The notes below the pieces were generated by a model. It worked only from the letters and a program-made list of their open reading frames with translations, had not been told where the DNA came from and did not search any database. The translations under genes were made by a program, and so were the position numbers. From Strigomonas culicis (lineage: Eukaryota > Euglenozoa > Kinetoplastea > Trypanosomatida > Trypanosomatidae): a stretch of 36,385 bases of DNA. Every line of letters starts with the position of its first letter. Within the stretch, counting starts at the first letter, position 1. This document shows positions 1 through 10,744 of this stretch, in pieces. Location of the stretch: contig AUXH01000137.1 in the NCBI GenBank assembly GCA_000482145.1, forward strand, positions 1 through 36,385, in the 5' to 3' direction.

Positions 1-635
1 ACCGCGGCCCAGAACATGTACTTCGTACTGATCCTGACCGGCCAGGAGAGGGCCTGCCTTCACAGCTATGGTGCCGGTCGGCGCCACCGCTATTGGCATG
101 ACGTGCAGGCCGAAGGCACACTTGACGCCGTCGAGCTCGCCCGCCGCGACGATGTCGCGCGCGCCGCCGGGGCCCTGCTCCTCCGCGTGCTGGAACACGA
201 AGCGCACCGTGCCGCGGATCCGGTCCACGTCCTCCAGCAGCAGCTTCAGCGCGCCCATCAGCATCGCCGCGTGCGCGTCGTGGCCGCACGCGTGCATGCG
301 GCCCCTCACGCACGACGCGAAGGGCTCGCCGCTCTGCTCCTCCACCGGCAGCGCGTCGATGTCCGCGCGCAGCGCCACCACCGGGCCGTCGCCCGCGCCG
401 CCCCGCAGGTCCGCGATCACGCACGTCGGCAGCGGCCGCCGCAGCACCAGCGCGCCGGGCCGCCCCACCTCCGCCATCAGCGCCTGCAGCTGCCCCGCGA
501 TGTAGTCCGCCGTCGGCTCCTCGTGGAAGGACAGGTCCGGCCGCTCGTGGATGTAGCGGCGCCACTGCACCACCTGCGGGAACACCGCCCGCGCGCGCTC
601 GTCCAGCGCCTTCGCGTCGATTGCCAGTCCGTCAT
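1..635 (-). CDS. M20-family amidohydrolase/carboxypeptidase, N-terminal part (truncated by window edge; start region frame-disrupted)
   Basis: This is a metal-dependent amidohydrolase of the M20 peptidase family (N-acyl-amino-acid amidohydrolase / aminoacylase-like), which would release an amino acid from an N-acylated or amidated substrate. Read on the minus strand, it shows a [15 protein letters not shown] segment, an [13 protein letters not shown] metal-site region, the hallmark [24 protein letters not shown] (variant of the HPAEEG motif) and FGLHVMP. It is cut at base 1 just as the dimerisation (lid) domain begins (YEVHVLGRG). The ATG at 635 is the first one after a good splice acceptor at 681-682, but it is out of frame with the catalytic domain. 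One extra base in the CAGTCC stretch at 625-630 would join MTD directly to [10 protein letters not shown]. The only in-frame ATG (741) lies upstream of the predicted acceptor, inside a pyrimidine tract. Family assignment is firm; exact substrate is unknown. Confidence 0.85.
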
Positions 636-680
636 GGGGAGTGAAGAGGGAAAGAGAAAGAGAAAATGAAAATAAATGTG

Positions 681-735
681 CTTCAAGGAAAGGAAAGCAA
701 AGGAAAGAAAAGAGGAGGGAAGAGAAAGGAATGAA
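681..735 (-). promoter_or_regulatory. Predicted spliced-leader acceptor for the M20 gene
   Basis: On the minus strand a long pyrimidine tract (about 690-735, mostly T and C) ends in TTGAAG, with the AG at 682-681. It is followed by a 45-nt leader containing no ATG before the ATG at 635. This placement argues against using the upstream ATG at 741 as the start. Confidence 0.45.
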
Positions 736-952
736 ATCCATGGATCAGAGAGAAACAAGGAGAGAAATAATAAAAAAGGAACAGTGCATAGTAGACAAGA
801 AAAGCAAGAAGGAGAGTAACAATCAGTGAAGTACAACCAACAGATTAGAAAAAAAAAGAGTAAGTGTGAATTTTTTTTTGATGTGCATTTATATATTATG
901 AAAAGCAAACAACACGTGTGTTCATGTGTATGCGCGGGCTCAATAGTTTTAT

Positions 953-3310
953 CTAGCTACAGATCTTTTGAATTTGGAAGGGAAAGAAAGGGCGAATAAA
1001 CAAATAATAGTACTCTATAATGATGTCGAAGACTATCATTATATTGACTGACATTACTAGGGTATTCAGCATGATAAAGAAGAAAAGAATAAGCAAGCGG
1101 GAGAGATGACACGAACACGGCGGAGAAGAAGCGAAGTTACTCTTCACTCCCTTGTCCACGCAGCACTCCCCCATGTACACCGCTGCTCCGCCAGCGCTTT
1201 CAGTTTCCATTGGTTCATTCTCTAGTGCCGTCTCGCGCGACACGGCGGCGCCAGTCACAGCGGCTGCCGGGATCTCCTCGTCGGTCTGTCCGACTCGCGC
1301 ACCCTCGCCGGCGCGCTGCGGCGCCCGCGCCGGACCGACGTGGATGGGCCGCCCCCACTGATCGAGCACGTCGCAGACGCGCGCGTTGGGCAGCAGCAGC
1401 AGCGCCGCGGGGACGGTCAGAATGGGCACGCAGAGGTGACTGACAACGACCAGGTACGGCAGGTTGTCGAAGTTGCACGGCGTCCTTGCGCGCACCGGCC
1501 ACACGGTCTCCATCAGCAGCGAGCCGATCACGACGGAGAGCGAGTTCCCCGTGCTGCTGAGCCCGGCGAGGATCGCAAAAGACATGCTCTCCGTCCCGCG
1601 CGGGCACAGCCGCGACATGAGGATCTGCTGCGGCATGATGGACAGCACAAAGCACACCTCGTAGATGATGGCGTCACCCATGACATACATCACGCGGTCA
1701 GGGATGCCAATATCGATGTTCCACCGCTTCACGATGATGAGGTCGAAAATAGAGCCCGCCATCTGCAGCAGTGTTGTGACGATAAAAATGTAAATGAACT
1801 TATTCTTGGAGAAGAAGCTCGTGAAGAGGACGGAGCCGGCCACGCCAGCCACGTTCGTGATCAGCGCCGCAATGGTGTTGTAGAAGGTGTAGCTGAAGTT
1901 GGGCCCCGTCGGCAGGCAGGCATGCGAGGCGAGGTAGAAGTTCTTCAGCGCGCCGGGGATCTGGATGTAGAAGATGGAGCTGAGCAGCATAAACAGCGCC
2001 GCCTTTGCGACGACGCGCGGCAGCGTGAAGAAGGCACCGACGCTCAGCACGACGGTGACAACAACGCACGTGTACAGCCGGGCCCAGACGGTGCCGCGGA
2101 TGGTCACGACCGCGAGCGTGATGACCGCACACGCCATGAGCACCGCGTAGGCGACGATGCGCCAGTGCTGCGTCATGACCTCCGCATTCACCTCAAACGG
2201 GCACCACGCACACGAGAGGATGCGCGGCTCGCGCATCGGCTCCACCGTGTTGCCGGGCAGCAGCCCCTCCGTCGGGTCCGGGTGCGGCTCGTGCTCGGGG
2301 TCGCGCACGTCTGGCGAGGCCGGGCCAGCCGTCTCCCCTCGGTCCTGCAGCAGCAGCCGCTGCTCCATCTCTGCGACGCGCGCCCGGTACTCCAGCAGTG
2401 CATCCTTCCGCCGCTCCGTGCGGTTCCGCTTCTCCCCGTAGAGGTTGAAGGCGAAGAAGAAGACGGTCACGAACTGCAGCCCTGCGGAGACCAGCACCCC
2501 GACGTAGGTGAGTTTCGCATCCGACAGCGGGCCCATCATGCTGGCGGAGACGACGGTGCCCGCGAAGGTGCAGGCCCACACCCAGCTCACGAGCGCGGGG
2601 CCCACCTTTGGCACCCGCCGCATCAGCCGGCTGTACAGCCCCTCTGACAGAATATCCACATTCGCCTTGCTGAAGCATGTGAGGAAGATGAATGCCGCGG
2701 CCGCGTTGGCCGAGCTCGGCTGCGCGGGCAGCAGCGCGTAGGCCAGCGCAAACGCAGACCCCATCACCGCCGAGGCTGTTAGGTACCACCGCTTCGTGTA
2801 GCCGCAGCACGGGAACAGATCCGTGATGACCGCCACGAAGGCCTTCACGGACCACCCCATCGCATACATGCTCGACAATCGCTGGTACTCCGCCGCATCG
2901 ATGCCGTATCCGTTCATCATGATGGGCTGCCGGGAGAGGTTGATGATGTTGCCGGCGGCGCCCTTGGAGAGCAGGTAGCCCATGCCCAGCGCCAGGGTGA
3001 AGCGCGGTCCGAAAGTGGTCGTGGTCCTGCCGAACAGCGGCACTCGGCGGAGGTAAGGGGCCGCGGCGAACCAGCGGGCCGCCTCCGGGTGCACGTACTG
3101 CTCGTCGATCAAGTCTGCTTCACTCTTCGCGTTCTGGATGGTGTGCAGAGACTTGTCGTCCTCCTCATCCTCCTCCGCTGCGGGGTGGGCTGGAGCCGCG
3201 GAGGCCACGGCGGCGTACACGTAGGTGGTGCTGTTTAGCAGGGCATCGCTGCCAACACGGTCCGGGACGTGGGACAGTTCCACAGGGGCCTCATGGAGTG
3301 GCTGCGGCAT
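953..3310 (-). CDS. Folate/biopterin (FBT/BT1-family) transporter, copy A
   Basis: This is a polytopic plasma-membrane transporter of the kinetoplastid FBT family (folate, biopterin; some members carry S-adenosylmethionine). The ATG at 3310 opens a 785-codon frame. A hydrophilic N-terminus of about 100 residues (acidic EEDEEDD) leads into a first membrane helix followed by SKGAAGNIINLSRQPIMMN, then GYTKRWYL and a run of helices. A charged loop lies near residues 305-365, and a second helical half carries GIPDRVMYVMGDAIIYEVC and SRLCPRGTES, both typical of the family. It is the last of three tandem paralogues and closest to copy B, with near-identical DNA in the second half. The oddity is at the C-terminus: the last 60 or so residues are encoded by AT-rich, UTR-like DNA and end in a hydrophobic stretch absent from copies B and C. 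A one-base shift in the GGG run near 1148 would stop translation at 1137-1139. The substrate cannot be told from sequence. Confidence 0.88.
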   Translation of the reverse strand: MPQPLHEAPVELSHVPDRVGSDALLNSTTYVYAAVASAAPAHPAAEEDEEDDKSLHTIQNAKSEADLIDEQYVHPEAARWFAAAPYLRRVPLFGRTTTTFGPRFTLALGMGYLLSKGAAGNIINLSRQPIMMNGYGIDAAEYQRLSSMYAMGWSVKAFVAVITDLFPCCGYTKRWYLTASAVMGSAFALAYALLPAQPSSANAAAAFIFLTCFSKANVDILSEGLYSRLMRRVPKVGPALVSWVWACTFAGTVVSASMMGPLSDAKLTYVGVLVSAGLQFVTVFFFAFNLYGEKRNRTERRKDALLEYRARVAEMEQRLLLQDRGETAGPASPDVRDPEHEPHPDPTEGLLPGNTVEPMREPRILSCAWCPFEVNAEVMTQHWRIVAYAVLMACAVITLAVVTIRGTVWARLYTCVVVTVVLSVGAFFTLPRVVAKAALFMLLSSIFYIQIPGALKNFYLASHACLPTGPNFSYTFYNTIAALITNVAGVAGSVLFTSFFSKNKFIYIFIVTTLLQMAGSIFDLIIVKRWNIDIGIPDRVMYVMGDAIIYEVCFVLSIMPQQILMSRLCPRGTESMSFAILAGLSSTGNSLSVVIGSLLMETVWPVRARTPCNFDNLPYLVVVSHLCVPILTVPAALLLLPNARVCDVLDQWGRPIHVGPARAPQRAGEGARVGQTDEEIPAAAVTGAAVSRETALENEPMETESAGGAAVYMGECCVDKGVKSNFASSPPCSCHLSRLLILFFFIMLNTLVMSVNIMIVFDIIIEYYYLFIRPFFPFQIQKICS

Positions 3311-3904
3311 GTAAGGAGTGGGGCTGATTTTACTGTGTTATTATTTTTCTGTGTGTTTGAGGTATTGTTTTTGTGTGTTTGTTTGTTTTGATGAAATGCT
3401 ATTAGTGTAAAGAGTGCCTTGCTACTTGTTCGTATGTTTAAAGTTTGTAAAACGGCAAGAACAGCTACAAGTGGATAAAATGTGACGAGAAAAAAATATA
3501 TTTTTATGCTACTAAAAGTGATAAAAAGAAGACAATGAGATGATATAAAGAGAGTATATACAAGAAATGTATATGAACCCTTCTCTCAGTGGGAATAACA
3601 AAAACAAGAATAGAAGGAGGGAAAGAAAGAGCAGGGCACTCCGAATATAAGGAAGACAATTATCATCAACAGAGTGAACATTAAAAGCAGAAGAATACTT
3701 CAAATGAAAAGTATAGCTTTCCTCAATAGATATGTGAACAAACAGCAAAAAAAAAAAAAGACAAACTGAGCATCGACTCCCTGCCTTTGCGTGGAAGTTT
3801 TATTCGCTCGAAAAGAAATAAAAGAAAGCATGATGATTATACAGAACGAAACTTTGCTATAACAAGTCAATACATAAGGACCAAAAAAAAGGAAAAGAGT
3901 GTCA
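3311..3904. other. Intergenic spacer between transporter copies A and B
   Basis: This is 594 bases of AT-rich spacer without a credible gene. On the minus strand it should carry the 3'UTR of copy B and the splice region of copy A. Visible pyrimidine tracts (minus strand) are a T13 run at 3747-3759, a C/T-rich tract at about 3605-3636 and a shorter one at about 3483-3496. The acceptor actually used is not clear. No structured RNA or mobile element was seen. Confidence 0.5.
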
Positions 3905-6046
3905 CTATTCCCTCCTTTTTGGATCTCCTTCGAAGGGATCTTCTGGAGGCTCTAACAAGCCCACCAGTGCAGGCTGGCCGTACTTGTCGAACTGCACACT
4001 GGCTGCGCTCCTGTGTGCCTCCCTGTCTCTTCGTCTCCTCCTCCGCTCTCTTCGCGCCGCCTCCTCTGCCATCTCCGCTGTCATGACGGGGCGCCCTTCT
4101 CGGTCCAGCACGTCACATATGCGCGCGTCAGGCAGCAGCAGAAAGGCAGTCGGGATGATCAAGATGGGCATACAGAAGTGTCCCAGCAACAGCAGCTTCG
4201 GGAGGTTGTCAAAGTTGCACGGCGCCTTGGTGCTCACCGGCCACACCTTCTCCAGCAGTACGGACCCGATGACGGCGGAGAGGGAGCCGCCGGCGCTACT
4301 GATGCCGGCGAGGATCGCAAACGCCGTGCTCTCCGTCCCGCGCGGGCACAGCCGCGACATGAGGATCTGCTGCGGCATGGAGGCTAAAACCGTGCACACC
4401 TCGTAGATGATGGCGTCACCCATGACATACATCACGCGGTCCGGGATGCCAACATTGAGGTTCCACCGCTTCACGATGATGAGGTCAAACACAGAGCCCG
4501 CCATCTGCAGCAGTGTTGTGAGGATAAACACGTACACATACTTATTCTTTGAAAAGAAGTTGTTGAAGAGGACAGAGCCGGCCATGCCCGCCACGTTCGT
4601 GATCAGCGCCGCAATGGTGTTGTAGAAGGTGTAGCTGAAGTTGGGCCCCATCGGCAGGCAGGCATGCGACGCGAGGTAGAAGTTCTTCAGCGCGCCCGTC
4701 GCACGCATGTAGAAGAGCGAGTTCAGAATCATAAACAGGGCCACCTTTGCGACAACGCGCGGCAGCGTGAAGAAAATGCCAACCGTCAGCAGAACCGCAA
4801 AGACGACCGAAGCCCACAGCCGCACCCACACGCCGCCCGTCACCGTCACGACCGCCAAGAGGATGACCGCACACGCCATGAGCACCGCGTAGCGGATCAC
4901 ACGCCAGTTGCGCGTGGCCACCTCCACGTTCAACTCGAACGGACAGCATGGACAGGAAAGAATAGGAGCCCTGGGTATCGGCTCCACCGCCTCTTCGGGC
5001 AGCAGCAGCAGCAGCGCTCTGGCATCCGCCTCCGCATGTGCCGCCTCATGTTCTTTCCTCGTCATCAAAGGCATTTTTTCCTCCACCTCTTCCTCTCCCT
5101 GCTCTTCCCGCTGCAGCTGTCGATCGCTGGCCTCCCGCTCCGCCACGCGTGCCAGATAGTCGAGCGCCGCGTCCTGGTGCCGCTCGATGTGGTTCCACTT
5201 CTCCCCGTAGAGGTTGAAGGCGAAGATGAACACCGTCAGGAATTGCAGCCCTGCGGCGACAAGCACCCCCACGTAGGTGCGGTTCGCATCCGACAGCGGG
5301 CCCATCATGCACGCGCAGACAAGCGTGCCTGCGAAGGTGCAGGCCGACACCCAGCTCACGAGCGCGGGGCCGACCTCCGGTACGCGCCGCATCCGTCGGC
5401 TGTACAGCCCCTCCGACAGGATCTCGATGTTCGCACGACTGAAGGAGGCGAGAAAGATGCAGGCCGCCGCCGGCCGCGCAGAGCTGTGCGCAGCAGGCAG
5501 CAGTCCGTAGACCAGCGCGGCGGCAGACCCTAAGACAGCAGAGAAGGTCATGTACCACCGCTTGGTGTAGCCGAAGAGGGGGAAGAGGTCCGTGAACACG
5601 GCCACAAACGCTTTGAGTGACTGGCCCATCGGGTACATGCTGGAGAGGCGCTGGTACTCCTCCGTGTCCACCTGGTACTCGTTCATCATGATGGGCTGGC
5701 GCGAATAATTGATGATGCCGCCCGCCGCGCCGCGGGAGATGAAGTAGCCGGTGCCGAGCGCCAGCACAAAGTGCGGGCCGAACGTCTGACTCGCCCTGCC
5801 GAAGAGCGGCACGTGGCGGAGCCACGGCACGGCCGCGAACCAACGCGCCGCGTCGGGGTGCACATCGTCCACGTCAACTAGCTCCGTGTCATCTCCCGCA
5901 CCCTCCACCGAGTACAGGCTCGCTACGGCCACCGAGGGACGGGCAGCGGGCGCCACCGCATCCGCCTGCGTCTCATGCCGTCGTTGGGCCGGGTCGTCGT
6001 TGGACAGCGGCGCCGGCCGGACCACATCCGGCGGCTGCTGAGACAT
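3905..6046 (-). CDS. Folate/biopterin (FBT/BT1-family) transporter, copy B
   Basis: This second tandem FBT-family transporter has 713 residues from the ATG at 6046 (MSQQPPDVV). That start is chosen because a splice acceptor AG sits at 6066-6065, leaving an 18-nt leader. After an N-terminal hydrophilic tail come HPDAARWFAAVPWLRHVPLFG, the first helix with SRGAAGGIINYSRQPIMMN, FGYTKRWYM, a GPALVSWVSACTFAG helix, an acidic cytosolic-type loop (about residues 300-365, rich in E and K) and a second helical half with GIPDRVMYVMGDAIIYEVC and SRLCPRGTEST. The C-terminal tail is charged (arginine-rich, then EPPEDPFEGDPKRRE). The frame is intact throughout, making this the best reference copy of the array. 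It presumably imports a pteridine or folate; specificity is not inferable. Confidence 0.92.
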   Translation of the reverse strand: MSQQPPDVVRPAPLSNDDPAQRRHETQADAVAPAARPSVAVASLYSVEGAGDDTELVDVDDVHPDAARWFAAVPWLRHVPLFGRASQTFGPHFVLALGTGYFISRGAAGGIINYSRQPIMMNEYQVDTEEYQRLSSMYPMGQSLKAFVAVFTDLFPLFGYTKRWYMTFSAVLGSAAALVYGLLPAAHSSARPAAACIFLASFSRANIEILSEGLYSRRMRRVPEVGPALVSWVSACTFAGTLVCACMMGPLSDANRTYVGVLVAAGLQFLTVFIFAFNLYGEKWNHIERHQDAALDYLARVAEREASDRQLQREEQGEEEVEEKMPLMTRKEHEAAHAEADARALLLLLPEEAVEPIPRAPILSCPCCPFELNVEVATRNWRVIRYAVLMACAVILLAVVTVTGGVWVRLWASVVFAVLLTVGIFFTLPRVVAKVALFMILNSLFYMRATGALKNFYLASHACLPMGPNFSYTFYNTIAALITNVAGMAGSVLFNNFFSKNKYVYVFILTTLLQMAGSVFDLIIVKRWNLNVGIPDRVMYVMGDAIIYEVCTVLASMPQQILMSRLCPRGTESTAFAILAGISSAGGSLSAVIGSVLLEKVWPVSTKAPCNFDNLPKLLLLGHFCMPILIIPTAFLLLPDARICDVLDREGRPVMTAEMAEEAARRERRRRRRDREAHRSAASVQFDKYGQPALVGLLEPPEDPFEGDPKRRE

Positions 6047-6064
6047 GCAATAGGTACGGATGGT

Positions 6065-6087
6065 CTGTGGGAGAGAGGTAGGGACGC
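6065..6087 (-). promoter_or_regulatory. Predicted spliced-leader acceptor for transporter copy B
   Basis: The minus strand reads a C/T-rich stretch ending CTCTCTCCCACAG, with the AG at 6066-6065, 18 nt before the ATG at 6046. The tract is short, so other acceptors upstream remain possible. Confidence 0.4.
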
Positions 6088-6714
6088 ATACACAGGTCAA
6101 GTACTACCACACCAGCCACAAGGGAAAGTGTGAGCAATAAAGAAAATAAAAGTACTTCTTCTTTCTTTTTCAAGAAATGAAAGGGTGGTGGGAGACGATA
6201 CAAGAAAGTGCAACAAACTATGTCCACATTGAATGCGAGTGAGGGCATCCAATGAGTGGGGAAGAGAGTAAAGAAGTAGAAGAAAATCTGAAAAACAAAT
6301 AGATATGTGTTTACCAATATTATGAAATGTGAGCCCCACAGCTGAACAAGCAAGAGGAAGAACAAAAATGTATGTAAGTGGATACGATACGTACTAAGGT
6401 AAGCCACAGAGAAATTAAAAGAAGAAAAGAGAAAACATGAATCACTATTATGATGGTTTCTTTTTTCTTCTTATTAACGGTATATAATGCCGATTTCGTA
6501 TATTGCATGAAAATAAGCGAAAAGAAACTCAATCATGAAGAAACAGAAACAGTGCCATCTTTTCAAACCTGGTGAAAGGGGGTGTAAAAAAAAAAAATGA
6601 AACGAAAACAACAGCGATCGTACCGCTACACACATGATAATTAAAAACTGTGATTGAAAGGGAAGCAAAAGCAACAAGGAAAAGGAAACGGGAAGCAGAC
6701 CTATTTAAGGTCAA
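6067..6714. other. Intergenic spacer between transporter copies B and C
   Basis: About 650 bases of AT-rich spacer. On the minus strand several pyrimidine tracts are visible (about 6120-6180, 6250-6300, 6414-6437, 6651-6695) and a T-rich run at about 6586-6600. These fit a 3'UTR for copy C plus splice and polyadenylation signals for copy B. The short frames here are low-complexity and are not credible genes. Confidence 0.5.
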
Positions 6715-8882
6715 CTACACTTGTTTCACCTTCTCTTCCTTGCCCTCCGCATCGTTGATGCGGTCCGTGTACACACACTCGCGCGTGTCCATGTTATCTT
6801 CGTGGTGAGCCTCCCACAGCTCCGCGGCGGCGGCCAGCGGGCGCACCTCGAGCTTTCCGGCGCCCCCCTGCTCCCCGCGCGGCAACGAGAGCCCTGGCCC
6901 CGCCGCCTCGTGCCGCTTCGCGCTCGGGAAGATCCGGCGGCCTTGCCGGTCGAGCACGTCGCAGATGCGCGCGCGCGGCAGCAGGAGAAATGCGAGCGGG
7001 ATGGACAGCACGGGGATGGTGAGGTGCCCCACGATGATGAGGTACCGTATGTTGTGGAAGTCGCACGGCTTCTTGGAGCGCACCGGCCACACCGTGTCCA
7101 TCAGCAGCGCCCCCGCGACGGAAGCGAGCGAGCCGCCGGCACTGCTGAGCCCGGCAACGATCGAGAAGGACATGGCCTCCGTGCCGCGCGGGCACAGCCG
7201 CGACATGAGGATCTGCTGCGGCAGCGTCGCCAGCACGGTGCAGATCTCGCAGAGCACCGCGTAGCCGAACAGGTACATGGCGCGGTCTGGGATGCCGATC
7301 GCGAGGTTCCACCGCTCCACGATGAAGAGGTCGAAGAGAGAGCCGACCATCTGCAGCAGCGTCGTGACGACAAAGACGAACACATAGGAGCGCTTCGCGA
7401 AGACGCCGTCGAAGAGCCCAGAGGCCACGACGCCGGCGAGGTTGGACACGATGGAGCCGATCGTGTTGTAGAAGGTGTAGCTGAAGTGCGGGCCCTCCGG
7501 GTAGCACGCGGGCTTCGCCAGGTAGAAGTTCTTCATGGCGCCGAAGAGCTGGATGAAGAACAGCGAGTTGAGCAGCAGGAAGAGGCCCGCCTTCGCCACG
7601 GCGAGCGGCAGCGCGAGGAAGAGGCCGCCGCTCAGCACGACGGTGACGACGACGCACGAGTAGAGCCGCATCCGGTTCGTGCCGAGGATATTGACGAGCG
7701 CCAGCACAATGATGGACACCGCCATGAGGATCGCGTAGGCGACGATGCGCCAGTGGAGCGTGAGCAGCTCCGCGTTGACCTCGAACGGGCACCACCGGCA
7801 CGACACGATGCGGGGCTCGCGAAAGGGCTCGATCGTGCCCTCCGGCAGCAGCGCCGCGGTGTCGTCCGCCGGCCGCACCACCACGTCGTGCGCGGCCGCG
7901 TAGGGCTCCACCTCCCACCGCTGCGCCTCCTCCAGCCCCTGCCGCACACGCTCCTGCCGCGCCTTTTGCTTCGCGACGCGGTCGAGGTGGTCGAGCGCCG
8001 CGTCCCGGTGCCGCTCGATGTGGTTCCGCTTCTCCCCGTAGAGGTTGAAGGCGAAGATGAACACCGTCACGAACTGCAGCCCTGCGGAGACCAGCACCCC
8101 CACGTAGGTGCGGTTCGCGTCCGACAGCGGGCCCATCATGCTGGCGCAGATGAGCGTGCCCGCGAAGGTGCAGGCCGACACCCAGCTCACGAGCGCGGGG
8201 CCGACCTCCGGCACGCGCCGCATCAGCCGGCTGTAGAACCCCTCCGACAGGATCACCAGGCTGGCCTTGCTGAAGCAGGTCAGGAAGAGCGACGTCGCGG
8301 CCGGCGGCGCGGAGCTCGGCCGCGACGGCAGCAGCCCAAAGGTCAGCGCGAAGGCGCCGCCAAACAGCGCGCACAACGTCATGTACCACCGCTTCGTGTA
8401 GCCGAAGAGGGGGAAGAGGTCCGTGATGACCGCCATGAAGCCCTCGATCGACTGCCCCATCGTGTACATGCTCGCCATGCGCTGGTACTCCGCCGTGCTG
8501 AGCTGGTACTCGTTCACAAAGATGGGCTGCCGAGAGTAGTTGATGATGGTGCCCGCCGCGCCCTTGGACAGGAAGAAGGTGAGCCCCACCGCCAGCACAA
8601 GCGCGGGCCGAAGGCGCGGCTCGCCTTGCCGAACAGCGGCACGTGCTGCAGACACGGCGCCACCGCGAAGAGCCGCGCCGCGTCGGGGTGCATGTAGTTG
8701 GGGTCGATCAGCTCCAGCGTCTCCGTCGGCTCTGTCGCGGCGCCCTCCTTTGCGGCGCCGCTATGCAAATCGGCAGTGGACCCGTTCGCGCATACGCAGT
8801 CTGCCTCCACCACGTGCGCATCGGGCGCCGTGCTGAAGCCCGGCAGTTCCTCTATCCGGTGCTTCTCTGGTGAATGTGGCAT
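6715..8882 (-). CDS. Folate/biopterin (FBT/BT1-family) transporter, copy C, with a single-base frameshift near the first helix
   Basis: This is the third and first-transcribed FBT paralogue. The N-terminal part runs from the ATG at 8882 (MPHSPEKHRIEELPG) through HPDAARLFAVAPCLQHVPLFG to KASRAFGPR. The rest (LAVGLTFFLSKGAAGTIINY onward, with FGYTKRWYM, a charged loop, GIPDRAMYLFGYAVLCEIC and SRLCPRGTEAMS) lies in another frame down to the stop at 6715. Alignment with copy B places the break at a CACAA stretch (8596-8600), which is CACAAA in copy B, so one A is missing. The remaining ~640 codons are open and conserved, so this is either a sequencing error or a very young pseudogene. Copy C is clearly more diverged from A and B than they are from each other (for example YLFGYAVLCEIC versus YVMGDAIIYEVC). 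A clean splice acceptor precedes it. Confidence 0.85.
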
Positions 8883-8910
8883 GGACACCTGTTTATGGTA
8901 AGGCGGTTAC

Positions 8911-8943
8911 CTTCAAGAAGGAAAATGAAAAGAAAAAAAAGTG
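8911..8943 (-). promoter_or_regulatory. Predicted spliced-leader acceptor for transporter copy C
   Basis: On the minus strand a T/C tract (about 8917-8943) ends in TTGAAG with AG at 8912-8911, 28 nt before the ATG at 8882. No ATG lies in the leader. Confidence 0.55.
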
Positions 8944-9685
8944 AGTACAACAATTTTGTGAAAAATACGAAAAGATACTTTATAATGCCTATTTTCTCTT
9001 TTAACGAGATAAAAAGTGAAGCTTAGAATAAAAACTACAGAGAGCAGAGGGAGAGAGAAAAGTAGAAGAGTACATTCAAAAAGTATATTGACAATGAAGC
9101 ACACTTAAACAGACATGCATCTCTCGAAACTGAGAAAGAAAACTCAGATACGACCGCACACACACACAAGCAAAAAAAAAGGAATTTGGAAACCCAGTGA
9201 AAAACTGGTAAGCACTACGGTTACTTCTTGTAGGAGAGGTAATGTAGATGTGATCATCTTGTGGGTGCTAAGATGAACGAAACCAAAAAAAAAAGAGAAG
9301 AAAAAATAAATAAATAAAAAATGGGAAAAGAAATGAAAAGAAAAAGAGAGGCTTTCTTTTTGTGATTATCGTTTGTTTCTCTTACGTAGATACTGTATAT
9401 ATATATATATTATGCTGCGAGAAAACTCGGATACTTGCTTTGATAAGATTTCGATATAACAAGATAGATTGAATACTGTTTTTTTGATGGAACAGGTACC
9501 TTTTTGAAAAGGGAGAAAAAATGCTGCTTGCTTATTTCTCCTGACAATCCCATTCGTCTACTCGGAATCACTTTTTTTTTTGCTGGTTTTAGTCTTTTTT
9601 GAAGTGGATTTGTTTGTTTGTTTGTTTTTGTTCGTGTATGTAATCGATTCACCGGCTTTTTATTTTTGAAGATCTCCTCTCTTTT
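8944..9685. other. Long intergenic spacer between coproporphyrinogen oxidase and transporter copy C
   Basis: About 740 bases with no credible gene. Contents are a (CA)-rich patch near 9158-9168, A9-A10 runs near 9173 and 9284, a long purine tract (9282-9350, pyrimidine on the minus strand), a (TA)n run at 9396-9410 and a T-rich plus-strand stretch at 9580-9660 adjoining the oxidase stop. The last would be A-rich in the minus-strand 3'UTR. Confidence 0.5.
9396..9410. repeat. (TA)n microsatellite
   Basis: An uninterrupted alternating T-A run of about 15 bases in the spacer. Similar runs occur at 16099-16110, 32053-32069 and 36079-36092, all outside genes. Confidence 0.8.
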
Positions 9686-10663
<978 letters not shown>

Positions 10664-10698
10664 TTAGTAAAGTGTATTGATAGAAGCAATCGTAGTTA

Positions 10699-10744
10699 CT
10701 ATTTCAAAGCGGGGAGAGAACGAACGAGGGGAGGATCAAAGAAC
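10699..10744 (-). promoter_or_regulatory. Predicted spliced-leader acceptor for coproporphyrinogen oxidase
   Basis: On the minus strand a C/T-rich tract (about 10709-10744) is followed by TTTGAAATAG, with AG at 10700-10699, about 95 nt before the ATG at 10603. Confidence 0.45.

Noticed and set aside
477..908. A 143-codon minus-strand frame covering the M20 start
   Set aside because: Its first part is spacer and its last part is the wrong frame of the M20 gene (Arg/Ser/Thr-rich translation). It matters only as evidence for the frame problem at the M20 start.
6721..8697. A 658-codon plus-strand open frame and a 531-codon third-frame minus ORF across transporter copy C
   Set aside because: Both are shadows of the transporter and lack membrane segments or family motifs.
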